From: JBEGQX01 sp041180805
GTDB taxonomy: Bacteria > Planctomycetota > Planctomycetia > Gemmatales > Gemmataceae
DNA length: 16,843 nucleotides
Direction: 5' to 3'
Assembly: GCA_041180805.1 (NCBI GenBank)
Contig: JBEGQX010000101.1
Coordinates: 1 to 16,843 of the forward strand
Position numbers and translations under genes: made by a program. This document shows, in pieces, positions 1 through 8,500 of the stretch; the stretch's first letter is position 1; each line of letters opens with the position of its first letter. Below the pieces are notes generated by a model, which saw only the letters and a program-made list of their open reading frames with translations, did not search any database and was not told the origin of the DNA.

Positions 1-58
1 TAATGAAAATGATTGACCTCGCAATCATGCCCCACGCCCCCCTACCAAAGGCATTGAA

Positions 59-1129
59 ATGCACCCCAAAGTTAGCTCCTTAAGAAAGAAAAGTAGTTCC
101 ACTTCGCTTCATCAGGCTTCACTACTCAGACACCTGAACACCAGGGTGGTTTTGGAAGCTTTGCAAAAGTATGGTGCTCTTTCCCGCGCTGACATTTCAC
201 GGATTACAGGCATCAGCGGTCCCACGATTACCAGAACTGTCAAAGACCTTCTGGATGACAGGTTGGTTGAAGAAGGTGAACCCATTCGCAACCAGTTGGG
301 AAGACCCGGGAAAGTGATTCGCATGGCCTCCTCCAAGGTGATTGTGGTTGGGGTGGTTTTGGAGAAAGGTCTGGCGCAAATATGTTCAGCAGGCCTTAAT
401 GGTGAAGCATCGTCCGAAATAGAGTCCTTTTCGATCCCTCAAAACTATGACGAATTGATCAGCCAGCTTTCCAGCGCCATCAAGGGTAGGAAATCCAGGG
501 CTGGTCAGCGTATCTTGGGTGTTGGTGTTATTTTAAATGCCCTGGTTCATAGCAAGGATCAAAGTGTCCTTTCGTGTCCGGAGTTGCCTTTCCTGGAAAA
601 TCGCAAATTCGCCAAAGACCTTTCCTCGGCCACCGGCTTGGAGATGGTCCTTTGCAAACCTGCCATGGGACTTTGCCTGGCTGAACGACTTCTCAGGGAA
701 ATGCCCGACCTGCTCAACTTTGCGGTTGTGGATATTCGTAATGGCTTTGATGTTGGTGTGATCGCGGATGGCAAACCTTTGGAAGGTCACGCAGGCCTGG
801 CGCTTAACTTCCATCCGGATGGATTCTCGGGTGAAGCCTCTTACGCCTCCGAAATGGCGACCAACCCTAACATTTTATTGGAGCATCTGGCGAACAGGTT
901 GGAGCAGGTTCTTCGAATATTTAACCCGGAAAAGCTTTACCTGACTTCCGATCTTCTACCGGACAGGCCCGAAGTAATAAATCATCTGGCCGACTTGCTA
1001 AAGCAAAAAGAGCTGCCGGAAGTCTATCATTCTTGCGAGATAATGCTCGCCATGGCCAAGCCAAATCAGGCATCCATAGCAGCCATCATCACCGCGCTTA
1101 CAACCGGAAGAAAACACACCATTCGCTAG
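59..1129 (+). CDS. ROK-family transcriptional regulator with degenerate sugar-kinase domain
   Basis: The 356-residue product has an N-terminal winged helix-turn-helix (about residues 28-90) with the typical pattern LSRADISRITGISGPTITR at 41-59, followed by the GRPGK wing at 81-85. This is the architecture of ROK (NagC/XylR-type) repressors, which bind an operator and respond to a sugar ligand. The C-terminal half (about 94-350) follows ROK length and fold order, but key motifs are missing: the phosphate loop DxGxT is replaced by VLEKG near 100-104, and neither GEIGH nor the zinc-binding CxCGxxGC motif is present around 243-262. It therefore probably has no kinase activity, and ligand binding is uncertain. 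An AAAGG at 48-52 precedes the ATG by six bases. The stop codon overlaps the stop of the convergent dehydrogenase gene, which may be its regulatory target. The HTH assignment is firm; the ROK assignment is likely. Confidence 0.82.
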   Translation: MHPKVSSLRKKSSSTSLHQASLLRHLNTRVVLEALQKYGALSRADISRITGISGPTITRTVKDLLDDRLVEEGEPIRNQLGRPGKVIRMASSKVIVVGVVLEKGLAQICSAGLNGEASSEIESFSIPQNYDELISQLSSAIKGRKSRAGQRILGVGVILNALVHSKDQSVLSCPELPFLENRKFAKDLSSATGLEMVLCKPAMGLCLAERLLREMPDLLNFAVVDIRNGFDVGVIADGKPLEGHAGLALNFHPDGFSGEASYASEMATNPNILLEHLANRLEQVLRIFNPEKLYLTSDLLPDRPEVINHLADLLKQKELPEVYHSCEIMLAMAKPNQASIAAIITALTTGRKHTIR

Positions 1130-2151
1130 GTTACATTCACGATGGCCTTGATGACCTTGCTTTCAGGGTTCATCCAACCAGGAAAGGCATCGATCATTCC
1201 GTCCAGTGGGGCGTGGTGCGTAATCCAAGGACGAGTGTCTATTTTCCCATCTTCAATAAGCTGAATGATCCGCACAAAGTCACCCGGCAGGGCATTTCTA
1301 CTTGCCAGGAAAGTCATCTCATGGCGGTGCATCAGGGTTTGGGTAAAGCTAATCACATCCAGTGTAATTCCCACCCATACCAATCTGCCCCCAAATGCAA
1401 CATAGTTATAGGCATGGCTCATGGATTTATTACTGCCGGTGGCATCAACTACCACATGGGCAAGTCTGCCGTTGGTCATTTCCTTGAGGGTTTGGAGTTC
1501 CTTGCCATCACCCTTCGAAAGAATGACATCGTTCACTCCCATGCGAGTGCGGACAAAGTCCAGCCTTTGCTCGTTCATATCCATGACGATCGGGCGCGCA
1601 CCGGAAAGCTTGACAAATTCCAAGGTGGAAAGGCCAATGGGGCCGGCGCCAATGATCAGGGCATTTTCCCCGGGCATGGCCTTGGAGCGATTTACCGCAT
1701 GAGCACCGATGGCCAGGGTTTCCACTAACGCGAGTTGCTCAAAGGTTAGTTTTTTAGAAGGGAAAAGCTTGCGAGCCGGGAGTATGAAATAGGGGCGAAG
1801 GCCGCCATCTGCATGAACACCCAGGGTTTGGTTGTGTTCACAGGCGTTGGTGAAACCCCGTTCGCAACTATGGCACTTCAGACAGTTCATGTAGGGTTCC
1901 ACACAGCAATGGTCGCCAGCCTTGATGTGTGTGACATTGTTGCCGACCTCTACCACTTCAACCCCCAGTTCATGGCCGGGTATGCGTGGATAACTGTAAA
2001 AAGGCATCTTTCCCAGATAGCCGCTGTAATCACTTCCGCAAATGCCAACCCGGTGAACCTTCAGAAGGGCCTCATCCGGACCCGGCTTACCGGGTTCCGC
2101 GATATCGATCATTTTGAAGTTCTTGGGTTGTTCCAGCAGGATTGCCTTCAT
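1126..2151 (-). CDS. Zinc-dependent medium-chain alcohol/polyol dehydrogenase (LgoD-like)
   Basis: This 341-residue protein is a complete medium-chain dehydrogenase that should oxidise an alcohol group on a sugar, polyol or sugar acid with NAD(H) in the cytoplasm. Catalytic zinc ligands are visible as Cys38 (GICGSD), His60-Glu61 (GHE) and Glu144. The structural zinc lobe has Cys90, Cys93, Cys96 and Cys104. The Rossmann loop is GAGPIG at 168-173, and Asp191 at the end of the second strand favours NAD over NADP. Length, the FYSYPRIPGHE stretch, GVHADGG and the late SRNALPGDF segment resemble L-galactonate 5-dehydrogenase (LgoD/YjjN) and relatives, so a sugar-acid substrate is my inference, not shown. 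AAGGG at 2162-2166 lies ten bases before the ATG. It converges on the ROK-type regulator gene with a 4-base overlap and no room for a terminator. Confidence 0.88.
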   Translation of the reverse strand: MKAILLEQPKNFKMIDIAEPGKPGPDEALLKVHRVGICGSDYSGYLGKMPFYSYPRIPGHELGVEVVEVGNNVTHIKAGDHCCVEPYMNCLKCHSCERGFTNACEHNQTLGVHADGGLRPYFILPARKLFPSKKLTFEQLALVETLAIGAHAVNRSKAMPGENALIIGAGPIGLSTLEFVKLSGARPIVMDMNEQRLDFVRTRMGVNDVILSKGDGKELQTLKEMTNGRLAHVVVDATGSNKSMSHAYNYVAFGGRLVWVGITLDVISFTQTLMHRHEMTFLASRNALPGDFVRIIQLIEDGKIDTRPWITHHAPLDGMIDAFPGWMNPESKVIKAIVNVT

Positions 2152-2216
2152 GGTTGTTTGGCCCTTAGTTATGTATGGCTATCAAGGTTCCGAATGGAGA
2201 ATATCATAGCGGTGGG

Positions 2217-2226
2217 CCGCATGCGG
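2217..2226. promoter_or_regulatory. 10-bp perfect palindrome upstream of the dehydrogenase gene
   Basis: CCGCATGCGG is a perfect dyad 65 bases upstream of the dehydrogenase start, in the divergent region shared with the basic-peptide and beta-propeller genes. It could be a regulator site, for example for the nearby ROK-type protein, but a 10-base palindrome may occur by chance and no second copy was seen. Confidence 0.2.
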
Positions 2227-2284
2227 GGTGAAGAAAAATGCCTTGTTCAGGAGTTGTTATTTAACTGCCTGAGTTTCTTTCACC

Positions 2285-2313
2285 TTGTTTTGCGGAAATA
2301 TTGGTCGTAAGAT
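2285..2313 (+). promoter_or_regulatory. Possible sigma70-like promoter for the basic peptide and beta-propeller genes
   Basis: TTGTTT (2285-2290) and TAAGAT (2308-2313) are separated by 17 bases. The -35 matches consensus at three positions and the -10 at four. The position fits a transcript carrying the reading frame at 2396 and the gene at 2501. It is a weak match. Confidence 0.25.
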
Positions 2314-2395
2314 TCACCGCTGAAGTCGGTGCCTTTCCACTAATTGGAAACACCGGTCGAGTCATTAAAGTTATTCAAAAAGAAAGGGTCTTAAC

Positions 2396-2473
2396 ATGGC
2401 GCGCACCTCCAAAAGAAAGAATCGGAAAAAGAGACTTAATATCAAGAGGAAGTGGAAGCGCAATCTGCGTTAA
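2396..2473 (+). CDS. Putative 25-residue highly basic small protein
   Basis: ATG at 2396 opens a 25-codon frame ending in TAA at 2471-2473. Fourteen of the 25 residues are Lys or Arg, none is acidic, and there is a single Trp at 20. It begins MARTSKRKNRKKR and ends KWKRNLR. AGAAAGGG at 2381-2388 gives a purine-rich ribosome site seven bases upstream, which is better placed than that of the following gene. Composition and size recall tiny ribosome-associated proteins (Thx, mycobacterial bL37, the COX24/AURKAIP1-like bS22), but I cannot claim homology to any of them. It ends 27 bases before the beta-propeller gene, so it may share that mRNA or act as a leader. The main doubt is that an A-rich stretch yields Lys/Arg codons by chance. 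Confidence 0.45.
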   Translation: MARTSKRKNRKKRLNIKRKWKRNLR

Positions 2474-2500
2474 TACCACTATTGCTTCAGGGCTTGCATC

Positions 2501-3889
2501 ATGAAAAGAACGCTGATTCCCTGGCTGCTGTTTGTCAGCTTGATGGGAATTGGAGGGGTTGTTGGTGCAAGCCTGCTGAAGCCGGCCCACAGACCTGGAC
2601 TGCAAGCGAAAGCATCTTTATCAGCCATTCAGGCAGTTCAAATTAAGTCCCATCTGCAGCCCGGCGATTGGCCCCAGTTTCGCGGGCCCGATTCCAACGG
2701 TATAAGTGATTCCAAAAACCCACCTTTGAAATGGTCCTCCAGTGAGAACCTGCGCTGGACTACCAAACTGCCGGGCCCGGGATCCTCTTCTCCGATTGTT
2801 TTGGGAAACAAGGTTTTTGTGACCTGCTATTCCGGTTACGGGGATGGTTCCAATGGCACCAAAGAAAACCTTCTAAGGCATCTGATTTGCCTGAACCGCA
2901 AGGATGGATCCACCCTTTGGGAAAAGAAAATTAAATCGGAAGGGCCCGAAGACACTTTCTCTGGTTACATTTCCGAGCATGGCTACGCCAGTTCCACTCC
3001 GGTTACCGATGGCAAGGCAATCTATTGCTTTTTCGGCAAAGCGGGCGTTTATGCCTTCGATCTGGAAGGCAGGGAATTATGGAAGGCACCCGTTGGCACC
3101 ATGTCTTCCAACAGGCGCTGGGGTTCTGCCAGCAGCCCAATATTGATCGATGACAAACTGATTGTGAACGCATCCGAGGAAGCCCGCGCTTTGCTTGCCT
3201 TCGATAAAAACACAGGCAAGCAGCTTTGGAAGGCTGAGGGAGCAAAACTGGAATTGTGCTATGGTACTCCCGCGGTGTTCAACACCCCCCAAGGTCGCAA
3301 GGAACTTGTGCTGGCCCTGCCTGGCGAATTTTGGGGTATTAATCCAAACACAGGAAAGCTTTTCTGGCTGGCACAATCCTCCCTTACCGGTAATGTCTCT
3401 CCCAGCGTGGTAATGGCTGATGATATTGCCATAGGATTCGGTGGTTTCCCTCGCACGGGGGCAGTCGCTATTCGCGCTGGAGGTTCTGGTGATGTCACAT
3501 CAACAAATGTAATTTGGGAAACTTCCAAGGGATCTTACGTGCCCTGTGGTGTGGTGCATGAAGGCAACATTTTCTGGATGGACGACCGTGGGCTGGCGTA
3601 CTGTGCAGAAACAAAAACAGGGGCCCTGGTGTTTCAGGAACGCACGGGAATCGAGGGTGGTAGTGGCGCTTCACGGGCAGTCTATTCAAGCACGGTAATG
3701 GCTGGCAGCCATTTTTTCAGCGTTACCCGCAGGCAGGGAACCGTGGTCTGGAAAGCATCCAAAACATTTGAAAAGGTTGCTATTAATCGATTCGAAGGTG
3801 ATACCACCGACTTTAATGCCAGCCCGGCCATCGCGGGTGACCAGATCTTCCTCAGATCCAACCAAGCCATCTATTGCGTGGGTAATTAG
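2501..3889 (+). CDS. Exported PQQ-like beta-propeller repeat protein
   Basis: The 462-residue product has a basic start and a hydrophobic segment at about 5-27, either a signal peptide or a membrane anchor, then the planctomycete hallmark WPQFRGPDSNGIS at 57-69. Propeller blades are marked by repeated [LA]xxxDxxTGxxLW-type motifs: LNRKDGSTLW (131-140), AFDLEGRELW (185-194), AFDKNTGKQLW (233-243) and INPNTGKLFW (280-289), with weaker ones at the C terminus (VIWETSKG near 338, TVVWKASK near 410). The family includes BamB-like scaffolds and quinoprotein dehydrogenases. I see no clear PQQ-ligand or calcium-site signature, so a structural or binding role outside the cytoplasm is more cautious than an enzyme call. 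The ribosome site is weak (CAGGG near 2488-2492). The stop codon lies one base from the stop of the convergent lipoprotein gene. Confidence 0.87.
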   Translation: MKRTLIPWLLFVSLMGIGGVVGASLLKPAHRPGLQAKASLSAIQAVQIKSHLQPGDWPQFRGPDSNGISDSKNPPLKWSSSENLRWTTKLPGPGSSSPIVLGNKVFVTCYSGYGDGSNGTKENLLRHLICLNRKDGSTLWEKKIKSEGPEDTFSGYISEHGYASSTPVTDGKAIYCFFGKAGVYAFDLEGRELWKAPVGTMSSNRRWGSASSPILIDDKLIVNASEEARALLAFDKNTGKQLWKAEGAKLELCYGTPAVFNTPQGRKELVLALPGEFWGINPNTGKLFWLAQSSLTGNVSPSVVMADDIAIGFGGFPRTGAVAIRAGGSGDVTSTNVIWETSKGSYVPCGVVHEGNIFWMDDRGLAYCAETKTGALVFQERTGIEGGSGASRAVYSSTVMAGSHFFSVTRRQGTVVWKASKTFEKVAINRFEGDTTDFNASPAIAGDQIFLRSNQAIYCVGN

Positions 3890-3890
3890 C

Positions 3891-4331
3891 TTACTTCGTC
3901 TTCACATCGATAAGGTATTTTCCATCCGCACTGGGAACGGTGATGGAAAGTGGAGAATCTTGCGCACTGTTAAATCTCTCGGGTATTTCCGACTTGGGAA
4001 TGGCATCGAAGTTTCCTTTGCGGCCTTCATCATCCTGAATCTTGGAATTCTTCTTCGGAGTTGCAAACTTTTGCAGGGTGACTTTATAAGTTCCAGCACG
4101 AACCCCCGATTTATTGTTGGTTTCCAGGGAAAATTCACCCTGCTCGTTCGTTCCACCATAGGCGGGAGACCCACCACTGGCAGGTACTATCGTAATCGAT
4201 CCATTGTCTAAAGGTTTGCCATCAATGGTTACTATTCCCGAAACGGAATGAAACTTCTCGGCACAACCCAGGAAGGCTATAAATGGAACTAAAACCAGTA
4301 AATTCTTATGGCAATGTAACAGCCTGACCAT
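3891..4331 (-). CDS. Small lipoprotein with carboxypeptidase-regulatory-like domain
   Basis: This 146-residue protein starts with a hydrophobic signal ending FLGC at 20-23, a slightly atypical lipobox (Phe at -3) that predicts lipidation on Cys23. The rest is one transthyretin/carboxypeptidase-regulatory-like beta-sandwich: VSGIVTIDGKPLDNGSITIVP at about 30-50, GGTNEQGEFSL, and AGTYKVTLQK near 98-107. Proteins of this kind are abundant in planctomycetes, commonly next to DUF1559 prepilins as here, and have no established function. The ATG at 4331 is well supported: AGGAG (plus-strand CTCCT at 4341-4345) lies nine bases upstream, inside the prepilin gene, whose last 26 bases overlap this frame. 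The two are therefore probably translationally coupled in one operon. Confidence 0.8.
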   Translation of the reverse strand: MVRLLHCHKNLLVLVPFIAFLGCAEKFHSVSGIVTIDGKPLDNGSITIVPASGGSPAYGGTNEQGEFSLETNNKSGVRAGTYKVTLQKFATPKKNSKIQDDEGRKGNFDAIPKSEIPERFNSAQDSPLSITVPSADGKYLIDVKTK

Positions 4332-5250
4332 CGGCCTTGGCTCCTAATCTTTGAAACATGGTATGGTCCACACTCTCTGTCAAAAATCTAACAGCGCCAT
4401 CCCCAAAGAGAAAATTTGCCCCGCCGACATGCATCGATTTGAAACCAAGTTCCGTGGACCAGTTGCATGGCCTCTTGCAACCATCTGTATCGGCATTGTT
4501 ACAAGAAAAAAAGTTAATCGGGTAAATGGTGGAAGCAAGCCCCTGGCCTCCATTGGCGGCCCCCCAGCCGGAATTTGCATGGTTGGAGCAACTTGGTCTG
4601 GTTTCACCAAATAAAATCGTATTACTTAATCCATCGGTAATGTCGGCGATCCTGGCTTGATAGCCTCGGCGACTATAAACACCATTGGGATTTGCTGTTG
4701 CGGAGGGATCATAAGGTCCCAATGCATATGTATTGAAATTGGCACTGGTACAACTGCAATTTGGATTATTGATCTGGGCACCCGAACCACCACTTGCCAC
4801 ATAGTTGGACTTTGCCATTCCATTGGTTGAATTTGTGGCAGGATCGGTATCTGAAGGGCAGATATAAGTTTGAACCACCGTAGATCCAAGCAGTTTAGTG
4901 GTGCCTGGAAAAACCTGTGCATTTGGCGGAGCGTTAAGATCGTACAACTTGAAAAGACTTTCCATTTCCACGAATGGAAGAATATCCACCAGCCCGCCGG
5001 GACGGTCTAATGCTGCGCTGGTACCAAAACGATTTCCTGCAGGGAACTTTCCATATACGCCTTCGTAATTCAACTGTCCCAGGCCAATTTGTTTAAGGTT
5101 GTTGCCACATCGCATTCTGGCGGCAGCTTCCCTAACTTTCTGAACGGCCGGAAGCAGTAAACCAATCAAAATTGCAATGATTGCGATAACCACCAATAAC
5201 TCAATCAGGGTAAAACCTTTGGGGCTTCTCTTGGCTGCGTGGGTCTTCAT
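4306..5250 (-). CDS. DUF1559 prepilin-like protein with type II/IV N-methylation signal
   Basis: From the ATG at 5250 the product is 314 residues. It carries a textbook prepilin signal, KGFTLIELLVVIAIIAI from 11, with predicted cleavage between Gly12 and Phe13 and the conserved Glu at mature position 5. The helix runs on into LLLPAVQKVREAAARM and NNLKQIGLGQLNYE (51-63), the DUF1559 core, and the C-terminal H-X9-DG signature is present (His274, FGDG 282-285). These are pseudopilin-like envelope proteins, greatly expanded in planctomycetes, of unknown role. A further ATG lies 15 bases upstream at 5265, but GAGGA (plus-strand TCCTC 5259-5263) overlaps that codon and sits eight bases before the ATG at 5250, so the inner start is preferred. 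It overlaps and is coupled to the downstream lipoprotein gene. Confidence 0.92.
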   Translation of the reverse strand: MKTHAAKRSPKGFTLIELLVVIAIIAILIGLLLPAVQKVREAAARMRCGNNLKQIGLGQLNYEGVYGKFPAGNRFGTSAALDRPGGLVDILPFVEMESLFKLYDLNAPPNAQVFPGTTKLLGSTVVQTYICPSDTDPATNSTNGMAKSNYVASGGSGAQINNPNCSCTSANFNTYALGPYDPSATANPNGVYSRRGYQARIADITDGLSNTILFGETRPSCSNHANSGWGAANGGQGLASTIYPINFFSCNNADTDGCKRPCNWSTELGFKSMHVGGANFLFGDGAVRFLTESVDHTMFQRLGAKADGQAVTLP

Positions 5251-5316
5251 AAAAACAGTCCTCATCGTAAAAAAGAATAATAATGGCGGGAAATCGATGA
5301 AGATACCTTGTTCAAA

Positions 5317-5345
5317 ATAGTATCGGCATTTTCAATTCTAGACAA
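5317..5345 (-). promoter_or_regulatory. Candidate sigma70-like promoter of the prepilin-lipoprotein operon
   Basis: Read on the minus strand, TTGTCT (5345-5340) and TACTAT (5322-5317) are 17 bases apart, each matching four of six consensus positions. It would start transcription about 60 bases before the prepilin ATG. One TTGAAAAT motif lies in the spacer, where a bound regulator could block polymerase. Not proven. Confidence 0.35.
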
Positions 5346-5380
5346 TTAATCTTGCCTACTCAATCAGCACAATATTGAAA

Positions 5381-5401
5381 ATTTTAACGATTTTAACGAT
5401 T
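5381..5401. repeat. 9-bp tandem repeat, ATTTTAACG x2.3
   Basis: ATTTTAACG occurs twice head to tail (5381-5389, 5390-5398) and begins a third time. The period of nine is not a whole helical turn, so adjacent operator half-sites on one face are unlikely; replication slippage is equally possible. Confidence 0.5.
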
Positions 5402-5553
5402 ACTGTTTCGCCGATAGCTAAGCCTTTCAATGTTGAAAATCTTATTTGAATACGCTGCTTTGACCTGAAAGAACTTTTCTGATCCGTGCCTAAAGATTAT
5501 GATGAAATCTTATAAGGTTGGTTTTCCCACCCGTATTAGAGAAGCTTATCATC

Positions 5554-8500
5554 ATGCCAAGATTTGCATTTACCATGGTTCCGGCGTGGATGTTTGTTTT
5601 TGCCCTTCAGGCGGCAGAAAAGCCAATCGAATTCAACCGCGACATTAGACCCATACTTTCTGAAAACTGTTTCGCCTGCCATGGGCCGGACTCCGGCACC
5701 CGCAAGGCGGGACTCCGCCTGGATACCGAGGAAGGTGCAAAGGGAAAAAGCAAGGGTGATGCTGCCATTATTCCTGGCAATGCCAATGCCAGTGAAGTTT
5801 ACAAACGGTTGGTAACGCATGATGCCAAAGAGCTTATGCCGCCTGCCAAATCAAACAAAAAACTGGATGAAAAGCAGAAGCAACTGATCCGCGACTGGAT
5901 CAATCAAGGTGCAAAGTGGGAGGGTCACTGGGCTTTCCTACCCCTGAAGAAACCCTCATTGCCTGCCCTTCAAAAAACAAGCAATTCCGTGGCAAACCCC
6001 ATTGATGCCTTTGTTCTGGAAAAGCTTGCGGAATTGGGAATGCAACCCAGTCCCCAGGCGGACAAAGTAACCCTGTTGCGAAGGCTTGCTTTCGACCTGA
6101 AAGGACTTCCCCCCACACCCGAGGAAGTCAAAGCTTTTCTGGATGACAAAAGTGAAAAGGCCTATGAAAAGCAGGTGGATCGTTTACTGGCTTCCCCGCA
6201 CTATGGGGAACGCATGGCTGTATTCTGGCTGGACCTTGTGAGATACGCTGACAGCGTTGGTTATCATGGCGATCAGCCGGTAAGTGTTTGGCCATATCGT
6301 GATTGGGTGATCAATTCCTTTAACAAGAATTTACCTTTCGATCGTTTCACATTTGAGCAGCTTGCAGGAGACTTGATCCCCAACCCCAGCATGGAACAGA
6401 AGATTGCCAGTGGTTACAACCGCCTGGGTATGATGAGTGCCGAGGGTGGAGTGCAGGATCGTGAATACCTGGCAAAGTATGCCGCTGAAAGGGTTCGCAA
6501 TATCGGTGGTGCGTGGCTTGGAACAACCATTGGCTGCGCGGAATGCCACGACCACAAGTTTGATCCCTTTTCCATGAAGGATTTCTACAGCATGGAAGCC
6601 TTCTTCGCAGACATTACCGAAAAGGGCCTTTATGGTGGCAGCGATTTCGGCCCACGAATGACCATACCCAACGCACAGCAAAAAGCGGAGTTGGATTCCC
6701 TGGATGCAAAGATAGCCGGCATTCGCAAAAACCTGGATACCCAGACCATGGAACTGGACAAGGAACAGGCAGCTTGGGAATCTTCCTTCAAACAAGCTTC
6801 CAAGTGGACCATCCTGAAACCTTCCAGGGCTGTTTCCAAGGGTGGAGCCAAGCTTGATATTCAAGCGGATGGCGCGGTGCTTGCCTCGGGCAGAAAGCCC
6901 GACAAGGACACTTACACTCTGAACTTAAAACTTCCCAAGGGAACCTTCACCGCCATGAAGATCGAGGCACTACCGCACGGATCGCTTCCGGCGGGTGGTT
7001 CCGGTCGTGCAGGTAATGGGAACTTTGTTCTTTCGGAATGGAAAGTCAGTTTGGAAAACAGCAAAGACAAGTCTTTCAATCCCATTGCGTTTGAGAATGC
7101 CAGCGCCACCTTTGAACAGACTATTGCCGGGGAAAGCAATCCCTACAAAAAATGGACAGCCAGTTCAGCCATCGATGGCGATGCGAAAGGCGACGGTTGG
7201 GGATGGGCAATTTTGCCTGAGGTTGCCAAACCTCAGCAGGCTGTCTTCCAAGCCAGGGAGAATCTGCAGGGTGATTCCAATCTGGTGGTTACGCTCGAGC
7301 AGAATCATGGCAAAGGCAGCCACACGTTGGGCCATTTCCGTATTTCGATCACCGATGCCGCCAAGCCTGTGAAAGCGGGTGAGGGCAACTCGGTTCCGGC
7401 GGATGTCCTGGCGATTTTAAACACAGATGCCTTGAAGCGAAACGATGCCCAGAAGCAAAAGCTTGCTTCCTTCCATCGTGGCATAGCCAGGAGTCTGGAA
7501 AAGGATCGCGCCGAACTAGCACAGACACAGGCCAGGCGCGATGCACTTGAGAAATCGCTTCCCACCATGTTGGCAACCATTTCCCGTACGCCCCGCACGA
7601 TCAAGGTGCTGGCACGCGGCAATTGGATGGACGACAGCGGTGCCGTGGTGCAGCCTGCCACTCCCTCGTTTCTTCCGCAGACAAATAACTCCACCAAACA
7701 AAGGCCGGACCGACAAGACCTCGCACAATGGCTTGTGAGCAGGGACAACCCCCTTACCGCCAGGGTGCTTGCAAACCGGCTTTGGAAAATCTGCTTTGGC
7801 CAGGGCCTTAGTCGGAAGCTGGAAGATGTTGGCTCGCAGGGTGAATGGCCCAGCCACCCGGAACTTCTGGATTGGCTTGCTAACCAGCTTTACGAAGACA
7901 ATTGGGACATTAAAAAGTTCATGAAGCGACTGGTCATGAGCGCCACCTATCAACAGTCATCGGTTCCAACCAAAGAGGGGATGGAAAAAGATCCGTTCAA
8001 TCGCTGGCTTGGCAGGCAGGGACGCCAGCGCATCGAGGCGGAGTTCATTCGAGATGTCTACCTTCAGGTGAGTGGGCTTTTGGTGGACAAGCAGGGAGGT
8101 GCCAGCGTAAAACCCTTCCAACCCCGGGGCTACTGGGCCTACCTGAATTTCCCCACCCGGGAATGGCAGAAAGACGCCGGTGAATCCGTCTATCGTCGGG
8201 GTTTGTATACCCACTGGCAAAGGCAATACCTGCACCCCGCCATGCTGGCATTTGACGCATCCTGCAGGGAGGAATGCTCCGCCGACCGGGTGCGTTCCAA
8301 CACGCCATTGCAGGCTTTGGCGCTGCTGAATGACCCATGTGCGGTCGAAGCAGCACGGGTGTTTGCGGAAAAGATCCTCAAGGAAGGCGGCAACGCTGAT
8401 GAAAGCAAAATTGTGTTCGCGTTCCAAAGGGCGCTTTCACGCCAGCCCCGTGAAAAAGAAAGGGATGTTCTGCTGAATCTGTTAAAGGGAAGCAGAGAAT

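Larger units (their letters stand above)
5251..5553. other. 303-base divergent regulatory region between prepilin and PSCyt1 genes
   Basis: No gene is supported here. The stretch is AT-rich and is read outward by the prepilin operon (minus) and the cytochrome/DUF1501 operon (plus). It contains three copies of TTGAAAAT: inverted at 5328-5335, direct at 5375-5382 and 5433-5440. The last two share the longer form AATRTTGAAAATYTT. It also holds a 9-base tandem repeat and a promoter candidate for the minus operon. A TATGAT at 5498-5503 could be a -10 element for the plus operon, but I see no good -35 for it. Confidence 0.5.

Noticed and set aside
1033..1728. Long open frame on the plus strand, 231 codons
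   Set aside because: It is antisense to the zinc dehydrogenase, whose motifs are complete; the frame shows no recognisable protein.
5518..5553. TTG start for the large cytochrome/DUF1553 protein
   Set aside because: AAGG abuts the TTG, leaving no proper spacing, and the extension would put 12 residues ahead of a normal signal peptide.
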